A DNA stretch of 45,610 nucleotides, taken from assembly GCA_021805735.1 (NCBI GenBank), contig JAJZEE010000023.1, positions 1 to 45,610 of the forward strand. Direction: 5' to 3'. The stretch's first letter is position 1, and the number at the start of each line of letters is the position of its first letter. This DNA is from Bacillota bacterium. Its GTDB lineage: Bacteria; Bacillota; Bacilli; Alicyclobacillales; SLC66. The position numbers and the translations under genes are program-made. Below the pieces are notes generated by a model. It saw only the letters and a program-made list of their open reading frames with translations. It was not told the origin of the DNA and made no database searches. Below, one piece after another: positions 17,998 through 26,574 of this stretch.

Positions 17998-18924
17998 TTA
18001 GTCGTCCAAAAGCTCCATATGTGTAATGCGATAGTCGTCGCCGTCCAGATATGCGACTCGGCTGGACCCGATAATTCGACTTTTCAGTGGATCTGTCAGC
18101 GCAAGCATGTCTGAATGCATGCGTCCATACAGGTCGGGCGGCGCAAAGTTGCTGGCGTATAAAGTTGGCAGTTTGGCGGCAAAACGCTGGTTGACAATCC
18201 GGAACAGTTTTTCGAGCGTAAATTCATTAGGACGTTCCTGGCCGATTTCGTCTATCGCAAGCACTGACACAGTGGAAAACAGGTTCAAAGCCGGTTCGAT
18301 GTCCCTGTTTTCGCCGATCATGCTGCGCAACCGGTCAAACAGCGAGTCAGCGCGGACAAATACGCAGGGAACTCTACGCTCTTCCAACCGATTCAGCATC
18401 GCATGCAGCAGATGAGTCTTTCCAACGCCGGCGGGGCCAAAAATGTACAGTCCCTTCATCTGATCGCCAGGCGTGAATTGAGTGGCGAAGGCGTAGGCCA
18501 CAGAGTACAGCTTTGGCTTGCGAATCTTTTGCTGTTCAGGAAAATTGGCAAACGTCAACTGCCTGTCATACTGTGTCCGCAGGGAGTACGAATCGTATTT
18601 GGCCGCCCTCTGTACGGTCAGATGATCCCTGTACGGCTGACAATACCCTGTTTCAACGGTCAATTCTCCATTGTAAAGAGCCAACCGATGATACATGCCG
18701 CGAGCATCACCCATTTTGCCGCAACGATCGTACCCGCGACAGGCGCCACAGATCTGTTCTTGCCCGAGCAACTCCAAAAGCAGTGGTTCCGCGCGCAACA
18801 CCGCTTCATCTGTAGCCGCCAACTCCGCGAGGGCGGGCAGGAGCCGCCGCAATTCCTCCGGGGAACGCGACGGCCGATTCCTGACCACCTTTGGCAGCAG
18901 TTCCGCTACACGCTCGAAACTCAT
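17998..18924 (-). CDS. dnaI: Helicase loader (primosomal protein DnaI-like)
   Basis: A 308-residue AAA+ protein that loads the replicative helicase. The N-terminal domain holds a cysteine cluster (CGACRGYDRC, then GYCQPYRDH) fitting the DnaI zinc-binding region. The C-terminal ATPase domain has Walker A FGPAGVGKTHLLHA and Walker B VLAIDEIG. Length matches DnaI (about 311). It is unusual in being coupled to asnB (ATGA overlap) rather than to dnaB, and I see no dnaB nearby. The C-terminal ATPase also resembles DnaC and IstB, but the N-terminal domain favours DnaI. Confidence 0.85.
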   Translation of the reverse strand: MSFERVAELLPKVVRNRPSRSPEELRRLLPALAELAATDEAVLRAEPLLLELLGQEQICGACRGYDRCGKMGDARGMYHRLALYNGELTVETGYCQPYRDHLTVQRAAKYDSYSLRTQYDRQLTFANFPEQQKIRKPKLYSVAYAFATQFTPGDQMKGLYIFGPAGVGKTHLLHAMLNRLEERRVPCVFVRADSLFDRLRSMIGENRDIEPALNLFSTVSVLAIDEIGQERPNEFTLEKLFRIVNQRFAAKLPTLYASNFAPPDLYGRMHSDMLALTDPLKSRIIGSSRVAYLDGDDYRITHMELLDD

Positions 18925-20843
18925 ACGGTTGCCCCCGCGAGAATGCGCATCCGTCGGGCTGCCACATACTCCGATTCCTTTGACACAAACACTCGAGACT
19001 GCTCGACAAAAGTCTCATGCCACAACAGGAAAATGACGATCGTCCATATCTTGCGCGCATTGTCGCGGATTCCGGAACGGTGGTCTTCAAGCATTTGCAA
19101 GACGTAGTCGCGGTCGAAAAGATCGTGCAAGCAGCTCGACCCAATCAGATCACGCGCAAACTGGTAGTGTTCCTCCCGGAGCCATTTTCTGGTCGGCACG
19201 GGAAACCCCAGTTTTTTGCGTTCTGTGACCTCCTTTGGCAGAATTCCTCGTACGGCTTCGCGCAAAACATGCTTCGTGGTGCCATTGGCCAGGCGATAAT
19301 CCGCAGGAATCCCCGCTGCAAATTCAAATACCTCCTTGTCCAAAAACGGCACACGCAGTTCGAGGCTATTCGCCATGGTCATCTTGTCCGCTTTCATCAG
19401 AATGTCGCCTGGAAGCCAAGTATGCAAATCAATAAACTGCATCTTGGTGACGTCGTCCGCATCGGCAATCTGACGATAGAAAGGTCCGGTAACGTCCAAC
19501 GGACGTTTGAAGCCTTCGCGCGAAGGATCGACCCGCGCAAAAGACGCTTTGTCCGCCTCAGAAAACAGGTAGGCGTTGCCAAAGAAACGATTTTCGACGG
19601 CCTTTGCCCCTCTCATCAGGAAACTGCGTCCTTTCACGCCCTCCGGAAGAAGTCGCGCCACTTCGCCCATGCCCTGACGCATGCTCATGGGGAAAAAATC
19701 AAACACTCGCAATGACAGCGGTTCCCTGTAGATCGTATAACCGCCAAAGATCTCATCAGCGCCTTCTCCAGACAATACGACAGTAACGTATTGACTCGCC
19801 AATTCTGCCACAAAGTGCAATGCGATAGCGGATGGATCGGCTACTGGTTCGTCCTGATGAAAGACAAGTCGAGGCAACTCTTTCAGGTAGGCGTCAGCGC
19901 TGATGACAGTATCCCGATGGATGGTTCCGAGTAACTTCGCGGTTTCACGGGCATACGCGATCTCGCTTAATCCTCCCGCGCCCTCAAAGCCAACGGTAAA
20001 CGTCTGTACTTCCTCGAGTTCCTTGAGCAGCGCGACTATGGCGCTCGAATCGACGCCGGAGGACAGAAACGCTCCACGAGGAACATCGCTGTTCATATGC
20101 ACACGGACCGAATCGCGGAGTCTCTCAATCGTTCCCTGAATATAGTGCTCCATCGACTCCCGACCGGGATTGAACTGCAGCTGGTAGTAGCGACGCTCTG
20201 AAATCTCCCCGTTGCGGATGATGATATAGTGAGCTGGCTGCAACTTGCGTATGCCGTCAAACATCGTCATGGGTTCAGGCACGTATTGAAAAGTAAGGTA
20301 GTTCCAGAAAGCTTCCCGGTTGACCTCTCGCGAAACGCCGCGCATCTGCAGCAGACTCTTGATTTCTGAAGCAAAACCGATCTGGTCAGATCCAGGATAA
20401 TAATAGAGCGGCTTGATGCCAAAAGGATCGCGCGCCAACAACAGTTGCCGCTCCCTGCGATCCCAGATCGCAAACGCAAACATCCCCCGCAGTTGTTTGA
20501 CGCAATCGACTCCGTATTCTTCGTATAGGTGGACAATCACTTCCGTATCTGACTCCGTCTTGAACACATGGCCTCGCGCAACCAAGTCCGAACGCAACTC
20601 TCTATAGTTGTATATCTCACCATTAAACACAATCCAGACGGATTCATCCTCGTTGGCGAGCGGCTGATGACCGCCCTCCAGATCGATTATCGACAGTCGC
20701 CGGAAACCAAGACCCACAGGACCGTCAAATACGTACCCGTCGTCATCTGGACCGCGATGCACGATGGCCGAATTCATGGCGTACACATCGGCCCTCTCAC
20801 AACTCTCTCCACGACGGTCTATCAGCCCCACAATGCCGCACAC
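18921..20843 (-). CDS. asnB: Asparagine synthetase, glutamine-hydrolysing
   Basis: A 640-residue enzyme making asparagine from aspartate, ATP and glutamine. It starts MCGIVG, so Cys2 is the N-terminal nucleophile of the glutaminase domain (HRGPDDDGY, FNGEIYNYREL). The synthetase domain has the pyrophosphate loop LSSGVDSSA and the ELRVPFLDKEV motif. Length is near the AsnB family norm. The stop overlaps the start of dnaI by 4 nt. Confidence 0.95.
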   Translation of the reverse strand: MCGIVGLIDRRGESCERADVYAMNSAIVHRGPDDDGYVFDGPVGLGFRRLSIIDLEGGHQPLANEDESVWIVFNGEIYNYRELRSDLVARGHVFKTESDTEVIVHLYEEYGVDCVKQLRGMFAFAIWDRRERQLLLARDPFGIKPLYYYPGSDQIGFASEIKSLLQMRGVSREVNREAFWNYLTFQYVPEPMTMFDGIRKLQPAHYIIIRNGEISERRYYQLQFNPGRESMEHYIQGTIERLRDSVRVHMNSDVPRGAFLSSGVDSSAIVALLKELEEVQTFTVGFEGAGGLSEIAYARETAKLLGTIHRDTVISADAYLKELPRLVFHQDEPVADPSAIALHFVAELASQYVTVVLSGEGADEIFGGYTIYREPLSLRVFDFFPMSMRQGMGEVARLLPEGVKGRSFLMRGAKAVENRFFGNAYLFSEADKASFARVDPSREGFKRPLDVTGPFYRQIADADDVTKMQFIDLHTWLPGDILMKADKMTMANSLELRVPFLDKEVFEFAAGIPADYRLANGTTKHVLREAVRGILPKEVTERKKLGFPVPTRKWLREEHYQFARDLIGSSCLHDLFDRDYVLQMLEDHRSGIRDNARKIWTIVIFLLWHETFVEQSRVFVSKESEYVAARRMRILAGATV

Positions 20844-20900
20844 ACCAACGCACCCTCTCTAACGTGAATCTCCCTCTCGCTCATCGCGGGATATCAGATC

Positions 20901-21455
20901 CTACAACACATAATGCCTTCTCGCAGCGCCGCGCCAATGGATCCATTCCGCCATCAGTTGACTCGCTGCCGCAGATAAGTCATAGGACTCCACAGCGACG
21001 TGGGCGAACGCATACAGAGGCTCCCTTGTTCGATACAGCGTCTCCAGAGAAGCCTGCAGATTGTCTCCGGCCAGCAGAGGGCGAGTCGCATCGGAGCCTA
21101 GCCGCTTCTCGATGACATCGAGTGCAGCCGTGACGTGAACGATGAAACAACGCTCACGGAGCGCATCGCGCACGCGTTCAGACTTCACCGCTCCGCCTCC
21201 CGTCACGAGGACCCCATACGAAACACTTTCGGAGCATGCCGCGAGGATCACCTGCTCTTCCACTTCACGAAAATAGTCTTCTCCATGGCATACGAACACT
21301 TCTCGCACGGACATCCCGAGGCGCCGTTCGACAAGATCGTCAGTATCCGCCAGACGCAGTCCATAGGTTGCCGACAACTCGCGTCCCAGCGAAGACTTTC
21401 CTGCTCCGGTAAATCCGATCAGAGCAATCACCAGGACACCGTTCCTTCCGTTCAT
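20901..21455 (-). CDS. aroK: Shikimate kinase
   Basis: A 184-residue P-loop kinase that phosphorylates shikimate. Walker A is GFTGAGKSSLG (about 14-24), the shikimate-binding region is DTDDLVERR, GGGAV is the conserved substrate loop, and the lid residues lie in DATRPLLAG. It sits next to the comG operon, as in B. subtilis. The ATG at 21455 is near a TATGTTAACATA palindrome. Confidence 0.93.
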   Translation of the reverse strand: MNGRNGVLVIALIGFTGAGKSSLGRELSATYGLRLADTDDLVERRLGMSVREVFVCHGEDYFREVEEQVILAACSESVSYGVLVTGGGAVKSERVRDALRERCFIVHVTAALDVIEKRLGSDATRPLLAGDNLQASLETLYRTREPLYAFAHVAVESYDLSAAASQLMAEWIHWRGAARRHYVL

Positions 21456-21474
21456 CCCACACTTGCGTATATTC

Positions 21475-21486
21475 TATGTTAACATA
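21475..21486. promoter_or_regulatory. Perfect 12-bp palindrome upstream of aroK
   Basis: TATGTTAACATA lies about 20 nt before the aroK start, in an AT-rich patch where a promoter would be expected. It could be an operator. A short AT-rich palindrome can also occur by chance. Confidence 0.25.
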
Positions 21487-21524
21487 CTCAGGACAGTTGA
21501 ACATTAACCTCTCAAAAAGATCCT

Positions 21525-21944
21525 TCAGGGCATCTCCCGCCAGGTAGTCACCGACATAGTGGTCAGATCAACCGCAGCCCACACCACGGCCTTTCCCCCC
21601 CGAATCGTCAGGCCTTCCGATTCGATCACTGGCGCACTCGCGCCACCACCGCCGCCGACTACCGTCACATGGTAACTCCCCCTTGCCAATGTTCCGTTTA
21701 ACCCCGTCGGCGACCGGTCTGTAGCCAAACGGGAAATCTCGGCCTCAATACCTGCCCTGGCCAGATCATAGGCCGCCAAAACATCGGCGCGTTGGCTGAC
21801 CCGGGAACTGACGCCGATGGCGATAGACAGCAGTGTCGTTGCCATGACGGCAGACACCATTAAGAGAAGCAGAGCCACAGGGGCGGCATAACCGGATTCG
21901 TCAAAATGAACCCCTCGCAAAGACAAGAAATAAATCGGTGACAA
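21525..21944 (-). CDS. comGG: ComGG-like minor pseudopilin component
   Basis: A 139-residue protein with an N-terminal membrane segment (APVALLLLMVSAVMATTLLS) preceded by the short leader FDESGY, then an extracytoplasmic domain. It resembles PilX/ComGG-type minor pilins, and its place as the seventh gene after comGA identifies it. The start is uncertain: the TTG at 21944 is used, no ribosome site is seen, and it overlaps the end of comGF by 44 nt. Minor pseudopilins are thought to start or cap the DNA-uptake pilus. Confidence 0.7.
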   Translation of the reverse strand: MSPIYFLSLRGVHFDESGYAAPVALLLLMVSAVMATTLLSIAIGVSSRVSQRADVLAAYDLARAGIEAEISRLATDRSPTGLNGTLARGSYHVTVVGGGGGASAPVIESEGLTIRGGKAVVWAAVDLTTMSVTTWREMP

Positions 21945-22461
21945 GTCCAGATCCCCCTTGTCGCACGGTCACCCGGACTCCAGTTCCAGGGGCGACTGCA
22001 TACGATAGCCCACTTACGTGAGACGCTACCGGAACGGCGCCGTATCCGTTGCGGGACCGCTCTATGAGATGTGACCATGGAGACAACCGATAAGCTGCCG
22101 TGGATCCATCCTGAAGCCCAATTGAGATCTCATCATTGGCATAGGAATAACTGACCGCAGATCGAATGTCGCTGGCCATAGCGTGATAAAGCACCCATGA
22201 ATCGTCGATTCCCGCTACGGCCGTCGTCAATTGAAAAAATGCTCGTTCCATCGCAACCAACGACCCGACTGCAACAATCATTACGACGCCGGTAATCCAG
22301 AGGGACATGATTGTTTCAAGCAACGAAAACCCCCCTTCATGCCACCGCGCCCTAGCGGAACCCCGCTTCCTGCATGATTGGCCATCAACATCACCACACG
22401 GCGATTCGCCCGATCCCACGCTGTCACAACTGTACCTTTGAGTACTGCAACGTCTCTGCAT
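21901..22461 (-). CDS. comGF: ComGF-like minor pseudopilin
   Basis: A 186-residue protein with the prepilin signal GGFSLLETIMSLWITG (cleavage expected between Gly44 and Phe45) followed by a membrane helix and an extracytoplasmic domain. The leader of about 44 residues is long and Cys/Arg-rich for a class III signal peptide, so the true start may be further in. The ATG at 22461 follows GGGGAG by 6 nt. Position in the comG operon supports ComGF. Confidence 0.75.
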   Translation of the reverse strand: MQRRCSTQRYSCDSVGSGESPCGDVDGQSCRKRGSARARWHEGGFSLLETIMSLWITGVVMIVAVGSLVAMERAFFQLTTAVAGIDDSWVLYHAMASDIRSAVSYSYANDEISIGLQDGSTAAYRLSPWSHLIERSRNGYGAVPVASHVSGLSYAVAPGTGVRVTVRQGGSGLVTDLFLVFARGSF

Positions 22462-22780
22462 CAGCTTCTCCCCGCCCGGATCCGTCTTGGTACGTGACGC
22501 GAACATCGATCGTCAGCAGGTCTGGTCCGCAGCGGCCAAGCGTCGTCGCGATGTTGTACAACACGCCGTCTTCTGTCGTCTGCTGGGTGGTCGCTGGAGA
22601 CTGGCCCCGCCCCAAGTTGCGCGCTTCAGCCTCAAGGCACCCCTGCGCCAGGTACAGGGCGCCGCTTTGAGCCATCTCATGCTGAACACTCTTCAATGCG
22701 TCTTCGGTGGCGCCAAGTGAACCCACGAGAATGAAGACACTGATCCACGCCGCAAGGACAGCCTCAACAACAGTCACCAC
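22424..22780 (-). CDS. comGE: ComGE-like minor pseudopilin
   Basis: A 118-residue protein beginning MVTVVEAVLAAWISVFILVG, a pilin-like N-terminal helix with the Glu that marks position +5 of mature pilins. The usual Gly before the cleavage site is absent, because a GTG start (22780, after GGAGG) directly precedes the helix. Upstream in-frame codons reach a TAA without another start. It may therefore need no cleavage or have another start. Assigned mainly from its position between comGD and comGF. Confidence 0.68.
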   Translation of the reverse strand: MVTVVEAVLAAWISVFILVGSLGATEDALKSVQHEMAQSGALYLAQGCLEAEARNLGRGQSPATTQQTTEDGVLYNIATTLGRCGPDLLTIDVRVTYQDGSGRGEADAETLQYSKVQL

Positions 22781-22815
22781 CGCAACCCTCCAATGCCGTT
22801 ATCCTCCGTTGCCTT

Positions 22816-23274
22816 TCACGAACTCACCATGTGTGACACCAGTCTCATCTCACCGTACTGCATGTAGAGAACGATGTCGGCTACCCGACCGGTCGGACTC
22901 ACAAATCCGATCTGCCCGCTCTCACTCACCGTTCCGTAGTCGTCGAAACGCACCGTGGGCTCGGGCAAATGCACGTATCCATCGAAGTACGTGGTGGGCC
23001 AGGCAAAGAGGCGGAACTGTTCGATGCCCACAAGATCGCCATAGAGAAAATACCACCCCTGTTCAGGCGCGAAACGCACCTCCTGATACTGTCCCAAATC
23101 CTGCGCCCGCAACTGCTGACTCCGCAAATCCGACATGGTCTGCGCGGCGGTGTCCTGCAGCGCCGCCCACTCATACAGCGCCATGATATTCGGAAGTGCG
23201 ACGGCCGCCGCAATCCCCCAGATCAAAAGGACTACGATAGCCTCAACAAGAGTGAATCCCTGATCGGACCGCAC
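22816..23274 (-). CDS. comGD: ComGD-like pseudopilin
   Basis: About 152 residues starting VRSDQGFTLVEAIVVLLIWG, with cleavage expected at G|F and Glu at +5. The membrane helix is followed by a GspH/FimT-like extracytoplasmic domain. The GTG at 23274 lies one base after the comGC stop with GGGGG 8 nt upstream, so it is coupled to comGC. The frame is also open to an ATG at 23331, inside comGC, without a ribosome site. Confidence 0.78.
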   Translation of the reverse strand: MRSDQGFTLVEAIVVLLIWGIAAAVALPNIMALYEWAALQDTAAQTMSDLRSQQLRAQDLGQYQEVRFAPEQGWYFLYGDLVGIEQFRLFAWPTTYFDGYVHLPEPTVRFDDYGTVSESGQIGFVSPTGRVADIVLYMQYGEMRLVSHMVSS

Positions 23275-23275
23275 T

Positions 23276-23674
23276 TCAGTCGCCCCCGAGGGAACCATGA
23301 TCCGTACACGAAACCGTCGCAGTCGTTCCATTCGATGATACGGTGATGACGTAACTTCCTCCGCTCGGACATGTGGGAATGCTGTCGAGATACCCCGCAG
23401 TGACCAAATCCTGCAAATCTCCCTGTACAGTGGTCTCCTGAGGAAACTGATGATTATTCAGATAATACTCGGTCAAGGCCGCGCGAATCATGCGTTGGTT
23501 ACCCTCACAACCGGTTTTGGCCGCATTGACACCGGCGACCTGAAGATTCGGCAAGGTGATGGCCATCACAACCGACACGACAAACAGCGCCACCACCATC
23601 TCAACAAGAGTGAAACCTTCCTCCGACCTCCTCGCGCGCCACGCCTGCACCACCGACGCTACCGCCAGTTTCAT
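23276..23674 (-). CDS. comGC: ComGC, major pseudopilin of the competence pilus
   Basis: A 132-residue prepilin with the class III signal EEGFTLVEMVVALFVVSVVM, followed by the ComGC-like region (NLQVAGVNAAKTGCEGNQRM, TEYYLNNHQFP, SIPTCPSGGSY). Two to three cysteines in the mature part fit the disulfide-stabilised ComGC type. It should polymerise into the pilus that brings DNA to the membrane. The next gene, comGD, overlaps or abuts it. Confidence 0.9.
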   Translation of the reverse strand: MKLAVASVVQAWRARRSEEGFTLVEMVVALFVVSVVMAITLPNLQVAGVNAAKTGCEGNQRMIRAALTEYYLNNHQFPQETTVQGDLQDLVTAGYLDSIPTCPSGGSYVITVSSNGTTATVSCTDHGSLGGD

Positions 23675-23687
23675 CCGTCATCCCACC

Positions 23688-24731
23688 TTACGAGAGTTGT
23701 CTTACCAACTGCATCATCGGCCACATGAGCAACATGGTCGCTAGACCTACAACACCGCCCAGAAAAAATGTCATGGCGGGTTCTACCGTGCGAAGTACAC
23801 GTTCAAACCAACGATCAAGATAAGCCTCCAAATAGTGAAACAGGCGCTCAGATCCACGTTCCAGGTCCCCCGTCCGTTCCGCCAGTTCCATCATGTCTTT
23901 GACCACAGGCGGCATCAGTGACAGGTTGGCGAGGGCGTCCGACAGCGGCACACCGCTCTCAATCTCCATCGCGGCTTGCGTCCACATCTCCCTCATCCCG
24001 GCAGTATCCGCCCGCGCCATGACCCGTAGCGCCTGGAGCAGGTCAATGCCCGCTCCAAGCAACAGGTTTAGCACTTCCATACCCTCTCTCGCCTTCCACA
24101 TCTGAATCAGGCCGCGGCTCACTTTCCACTTCAGACCGACCACAAGAATGCCCGGGCGAATCGTCTGTCGGGCCGTTACGCCAACGATGACCAACAGCCC
24201 CAGCGCCAAAAGGGTTACAGGCATCACGTCGGCTGTCAACCGACTGAATGAAAACAGCAGTTCCGTCGGACCGCTCAGTTTCAAGTTCATGGCGTGGTAC
24301 ATGTTCTCAAAGTTCGGCATGACCATGGCGGCCAGAACGTAAGTAAGAACCACGCACAAGAGCGCAAGAAGCAGCGGATAGGCCAGCATCTTTGCCAGAC
24401 GTGTTCGATACCCTCGTTTGCGCTCCAAATGAAATCCCGTTCGACCCGCAGCTTGCGCAACATCGCCCGCCAATTCACCCGCCTGCAAGAACCCCACGAC
24501 AGACGAAGTGAACCCGACAGCGGCCAATCCCTCTGACAACGGTCGTCCGGACTCAACTCCCCGTCGCAACGTCTCCAGATCTTTAGCATGGGCGCCATGC
24601 CTGGCCTGCAGAATCTGCAGAGCCAGATGGAGATCCAGTCCAGCTTGCAAGAGTTCACTCAGATCGACCAGGAGATACTCCATAGCCAGTTCTGTCCATT
24701 TCCCCCTGTTCAGCAACGGCAATCCCCCCAT
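23688..24731 (-). CDS. comGB: ComGB, platform membrane protein of the competence pilus
   Basis: A GspF/PilC-family protein of about 347 residues with two homologous GspF domains and three membrane segments (one near the middle, LLLALLCVVLTYVLAAMVMP, and one at the end, FFLGGVVGLATMLLMWPMM). The start is inferred: the ATG at 24731 gives the expected N-terminus and overlaps comGA by 77 nt. The ATG at 24683 is an alternative. Confidence 0.88.
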   Translation of the reverse strand: MGGLPLLNRGKWTELAMEYLLVDLSELLQAGLDLHLALQILQARHGAHAKDLETLRRGVESGRPLSEGLAAVGFTSSVVGFLQAGELAGDVAQAAGRTGFHLERKRGYRTRLAKMLAYPLLLALLCVVLTYVLAAMVMPNFENMYHAMNLKLSGPTELLFSFSRLTADVMPVTLLALGLLVIVGVTARQTIRPGILVVGLKWKVSRGLIQMWKAREGMEVLNLLLGAGIDLLQALRVMARADTAGMREMWTQAAMEIESGVPLSDALANLSLMPPVVKDMMELAERTGDLERGSERLFHYLEAYLDRWFERVLRTVEPAMTFFLGGVVGLATMLLMWPMMQLVRQLS

Positions 24732-25791
24732 CCTGCTCTGACGTACCCAGAACACCGTATACAGAGAGTCGCCGCTCGCCGCGCCACTGACTCTGAGCGG
24801 ACCGGAGAGAGTAGGAGCGAATCTTCTTGCCGCGCACCGCCTCAATGACATCGACAACCCCATCGGCCCGCAACAGTGAAAACACCGCACGCCGACCAAC
24901 AAGTCCAACACCAATGCAGGCGCCGCACCCATAACCGCGGCATTGCTCGCACATGACTGGCAGCAGCGTCTGCCAGATTACGAGTTGCAGCGCGCTTGCA
25001 AGCAGAGACGCGTCTATACCGAGTTCCAGTAATCGCAGAACCACTTGCTCCACGCTGTCGGCATGAATGGTACTGAGCATGAGGTGACCGAGCAGTCCGG
25101 CGCGCACCGCAATCTGAGCCGTCGCCTCATCGCGGATTTCGCCTACCATGATCACGTCAGGATCCTGACGCAGCGCAGTTCTCAACCCCTGCGCAAAGGT
25201 CAACCCCACACGGTCGTCCACCTCAACCTGGCTGTACGCGTCGATTTTCCGTTCAACGGGATCTTCAATCGTTAACACTGAGTCACCCGCCTGGCTCCGT
25301 TCCGCCAATATCGCGTGCAGGGTCGTACTCTTTCCAGCGCCCACTCTGCCCGATACGAGGATCATGCCTCCTTTGGCAGCGGTCTTGCGCACTTCGTGCA
25401 GGTGCGCGGGCTCCAGTCCCAGCGACGCAACTGTGCGCCACTGTGTATCCACCGGCAACAGCCTTGCCACAACGCGTTCACCCCTGACCGTGGGCATCGT
25501 CGCGACGCGAACGTCCACTGCGCCATGCGGAGTTTCAAGGCGAACCTGCCCGTCCTGAGGCCGCCGTTGTTCCGCCAATGACAACTTGGCCAACACCTTT
25601 AACCGCCCGACCACCTGCCTCGGAATTGTCCGCGTCAAGTGCGAGACGGCATCAGCGTCGATCAGCTTACCGTGTATGCGAAAGCGAATCGCCAGGTGAT
25701 CAGCGACGGGATCGAAGTGAACGTCAGACGCGCGCAGCCACACCGCGACCGCGACGATCTCGTCAACAACCTCACCGGCCATCGTCACCAC
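24655..25791 (-). CDS. comGA: ComGA, traffic ATPase of the competence pilus
   Basis: A 378-residue GspE/PilB-type ATPase. The Walker A region is ILVSGRVGAGKSTTLHA, the Asp box is DSVLTIEDPVE, Walker B is QDPDVIMVGEIRD, and the His box is LMLSTIHAD. A tetracysteine-like zinc cluster (CEQCRGYGCGACIGVG) lies near the C-terminus. The GTG start at 25791 follows GGGGAGGG by 7 nt. It powers pilus assembly and heads the comG operon. Confidence 0.93.
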   Translation of the reverse strand: MVTMAGEVVDEIVAVAVWLRASDVHFDPVADHLAIRFRIHGKLIDADAVSHLTRTIPRQVVGRLKVLAKLSLAEQRRPQDGQVRLETPHGAVDVRVATMPTVRGERVVARLLPVDTQWRTVASLGLEPAHLHEVRKTAAKGGMILVSGRVGAGKSTTLHAILAERSQAGDSVLTIEDPVERKIDAYSQVEVDDRVGLTFAQGLRTALRQDPDVIMVGEIRDEATAQIAVRAGLLGHLMLSTIHADSVEQVVLRLLELGIDASLLASALQLVIWQTLLPVMCEQCRGYGCGACIGVGLVGRRAVFSLLRADGVVDVIEAVRGKKIRSYSLRSAQSQWRGERRLSVYGVLGTSEQDGGIAVAEQGEMDRTGYGVSPGRSE

Positions 25792-25978
25792 TTCAAATCC
25801 CTCCCCGTCGGTTCATGGTGAGATCCCGTACTCTGCCTTTTTCGGCAAAGCGACAGTGGAACAAGCGCCTCTTGCGTCGACCTCACAACGAACCTGTTCT
25901 AAGTCGTTGGGTCAACTCCTGTACACCATAAGCTCATTTGTATAACGCTTTGAAAGAAACGCTAATCGGAACAGAGGG
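25792..25978. promoter_or_regulatory. Upstream region of the comG operon
   Basis: About 190 nt that should hold the comG promoter and competence regulator sites. I see a TTGACC (minus strand, near 25908-25913) without a good -10 at the right distance, and no clear pair of ComK-type boxes. No gene is visible. Confidence 0.3.
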
Positions 25979-26089
25979 GCAAGAACACGAGAGACAAGCG
26001 GTCATAGGAGCGTGGGGGAGATGAACAGCCTTGAACGAGAACATGGCAAGCGCGAGAACACGAGAGACAAGCGGTCATAGGAGAGTGGG
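25979..26089. repeat. 38-nt direct repeat, two copies with a 35-nt spacer
   Basis: Copy 1 (25979-26016) and copy 2 (26052-26089) match at 36 of 38 positions over GCAAGAACACGAGAGACAAG and the following CGGTCATAGGAGCGTGGG. The period is 73 nt. They lie between comGA and the JAMM gene, outside any supported gene. The cause is unknown: regulatory site pair, duplication, or relict of a mobile element. Confidence 0.85.
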
Positions 26090-26103
26090 CGACGAGGACT
26101 GCA

Positions 26104-26574
26104 TTACGGAGCGGCGATGTCCAGCGGAACCGGTTGCGCGCAGTATCCCTCCTCTGTGCGATGATATTTGTACACTCGACAGGCAGGCGCGCCCTGGCGA
26201 AAGTTGACCACGATGTGGAGCACCTCGCGATATCCGTAGGCGTTTTGCAGATCAGTATGTGATGGTTCCCCATTGCCATCTGGATGACTGTGCACAGTAG
26301 CGACGACGCGCCTTCCTTCCCGGTCAGCACGCAAGATAGCGCGGGTCGCGTGGACCGCGCGCGCCAGATACCGATGCGTTGACGGCAACGCCCCTTCAAG
26401 CGGCACGAACTCATCACCGTAAAATGTGTCGTCGACGCGATCGCCAATGAGAATGCCTCCACTTTCAAACGGCAACCACTGTGATACATGCCGGCCAATT
26501 GCCTCCAGCGCGTGAACGGTCACGATCAGGGCGCGCCGATCGCCGCCATCGCGCTGATTGCCTTCCCACTCCAC
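26104..26574 (-). CDS. JAMM/MPN+ family metalloprotease-like protein
   Basis: A 156-residue protein with a complete JAMM zinc motif: Glu37 (FESGGILIG) and HSHPDGNGEPSHTD giving His95, His97, Ser105 and Asp108 with exact HxHx7SxxD spacing. Bacterial members remove peptides from ubiquitin-like carriers such as ThiS/MoaD or act in amino-acid or sulfur metabolism. No such carrier is nearby. The GTG start at 26574 follows GAGGAAGTG and overlaps the Nudix gene by 49 nt, so both come from one transcript. The substrate is unknown. Confidence 0.85.
   Translation of the reverse strand: MEWEGNQRDGGDRRALIVTVHALEAIGRHVSQWLPFESGGILIGDRVDDTFYGDEFVPLEGALPSTHRYLARAVHATRAILRADREGRRVVATVHSHPDGNGEPSHTDLQNAYGYREVLHIVVNFRQGAPACRVYKYHRTEEGYCAQPVPLDIAAP

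Noticed and set aside
25979-26089. Minimal CRISPR array
   Set aside because: Only two repeats and one spacer, copies with two mismatches, no cas genes in the window.
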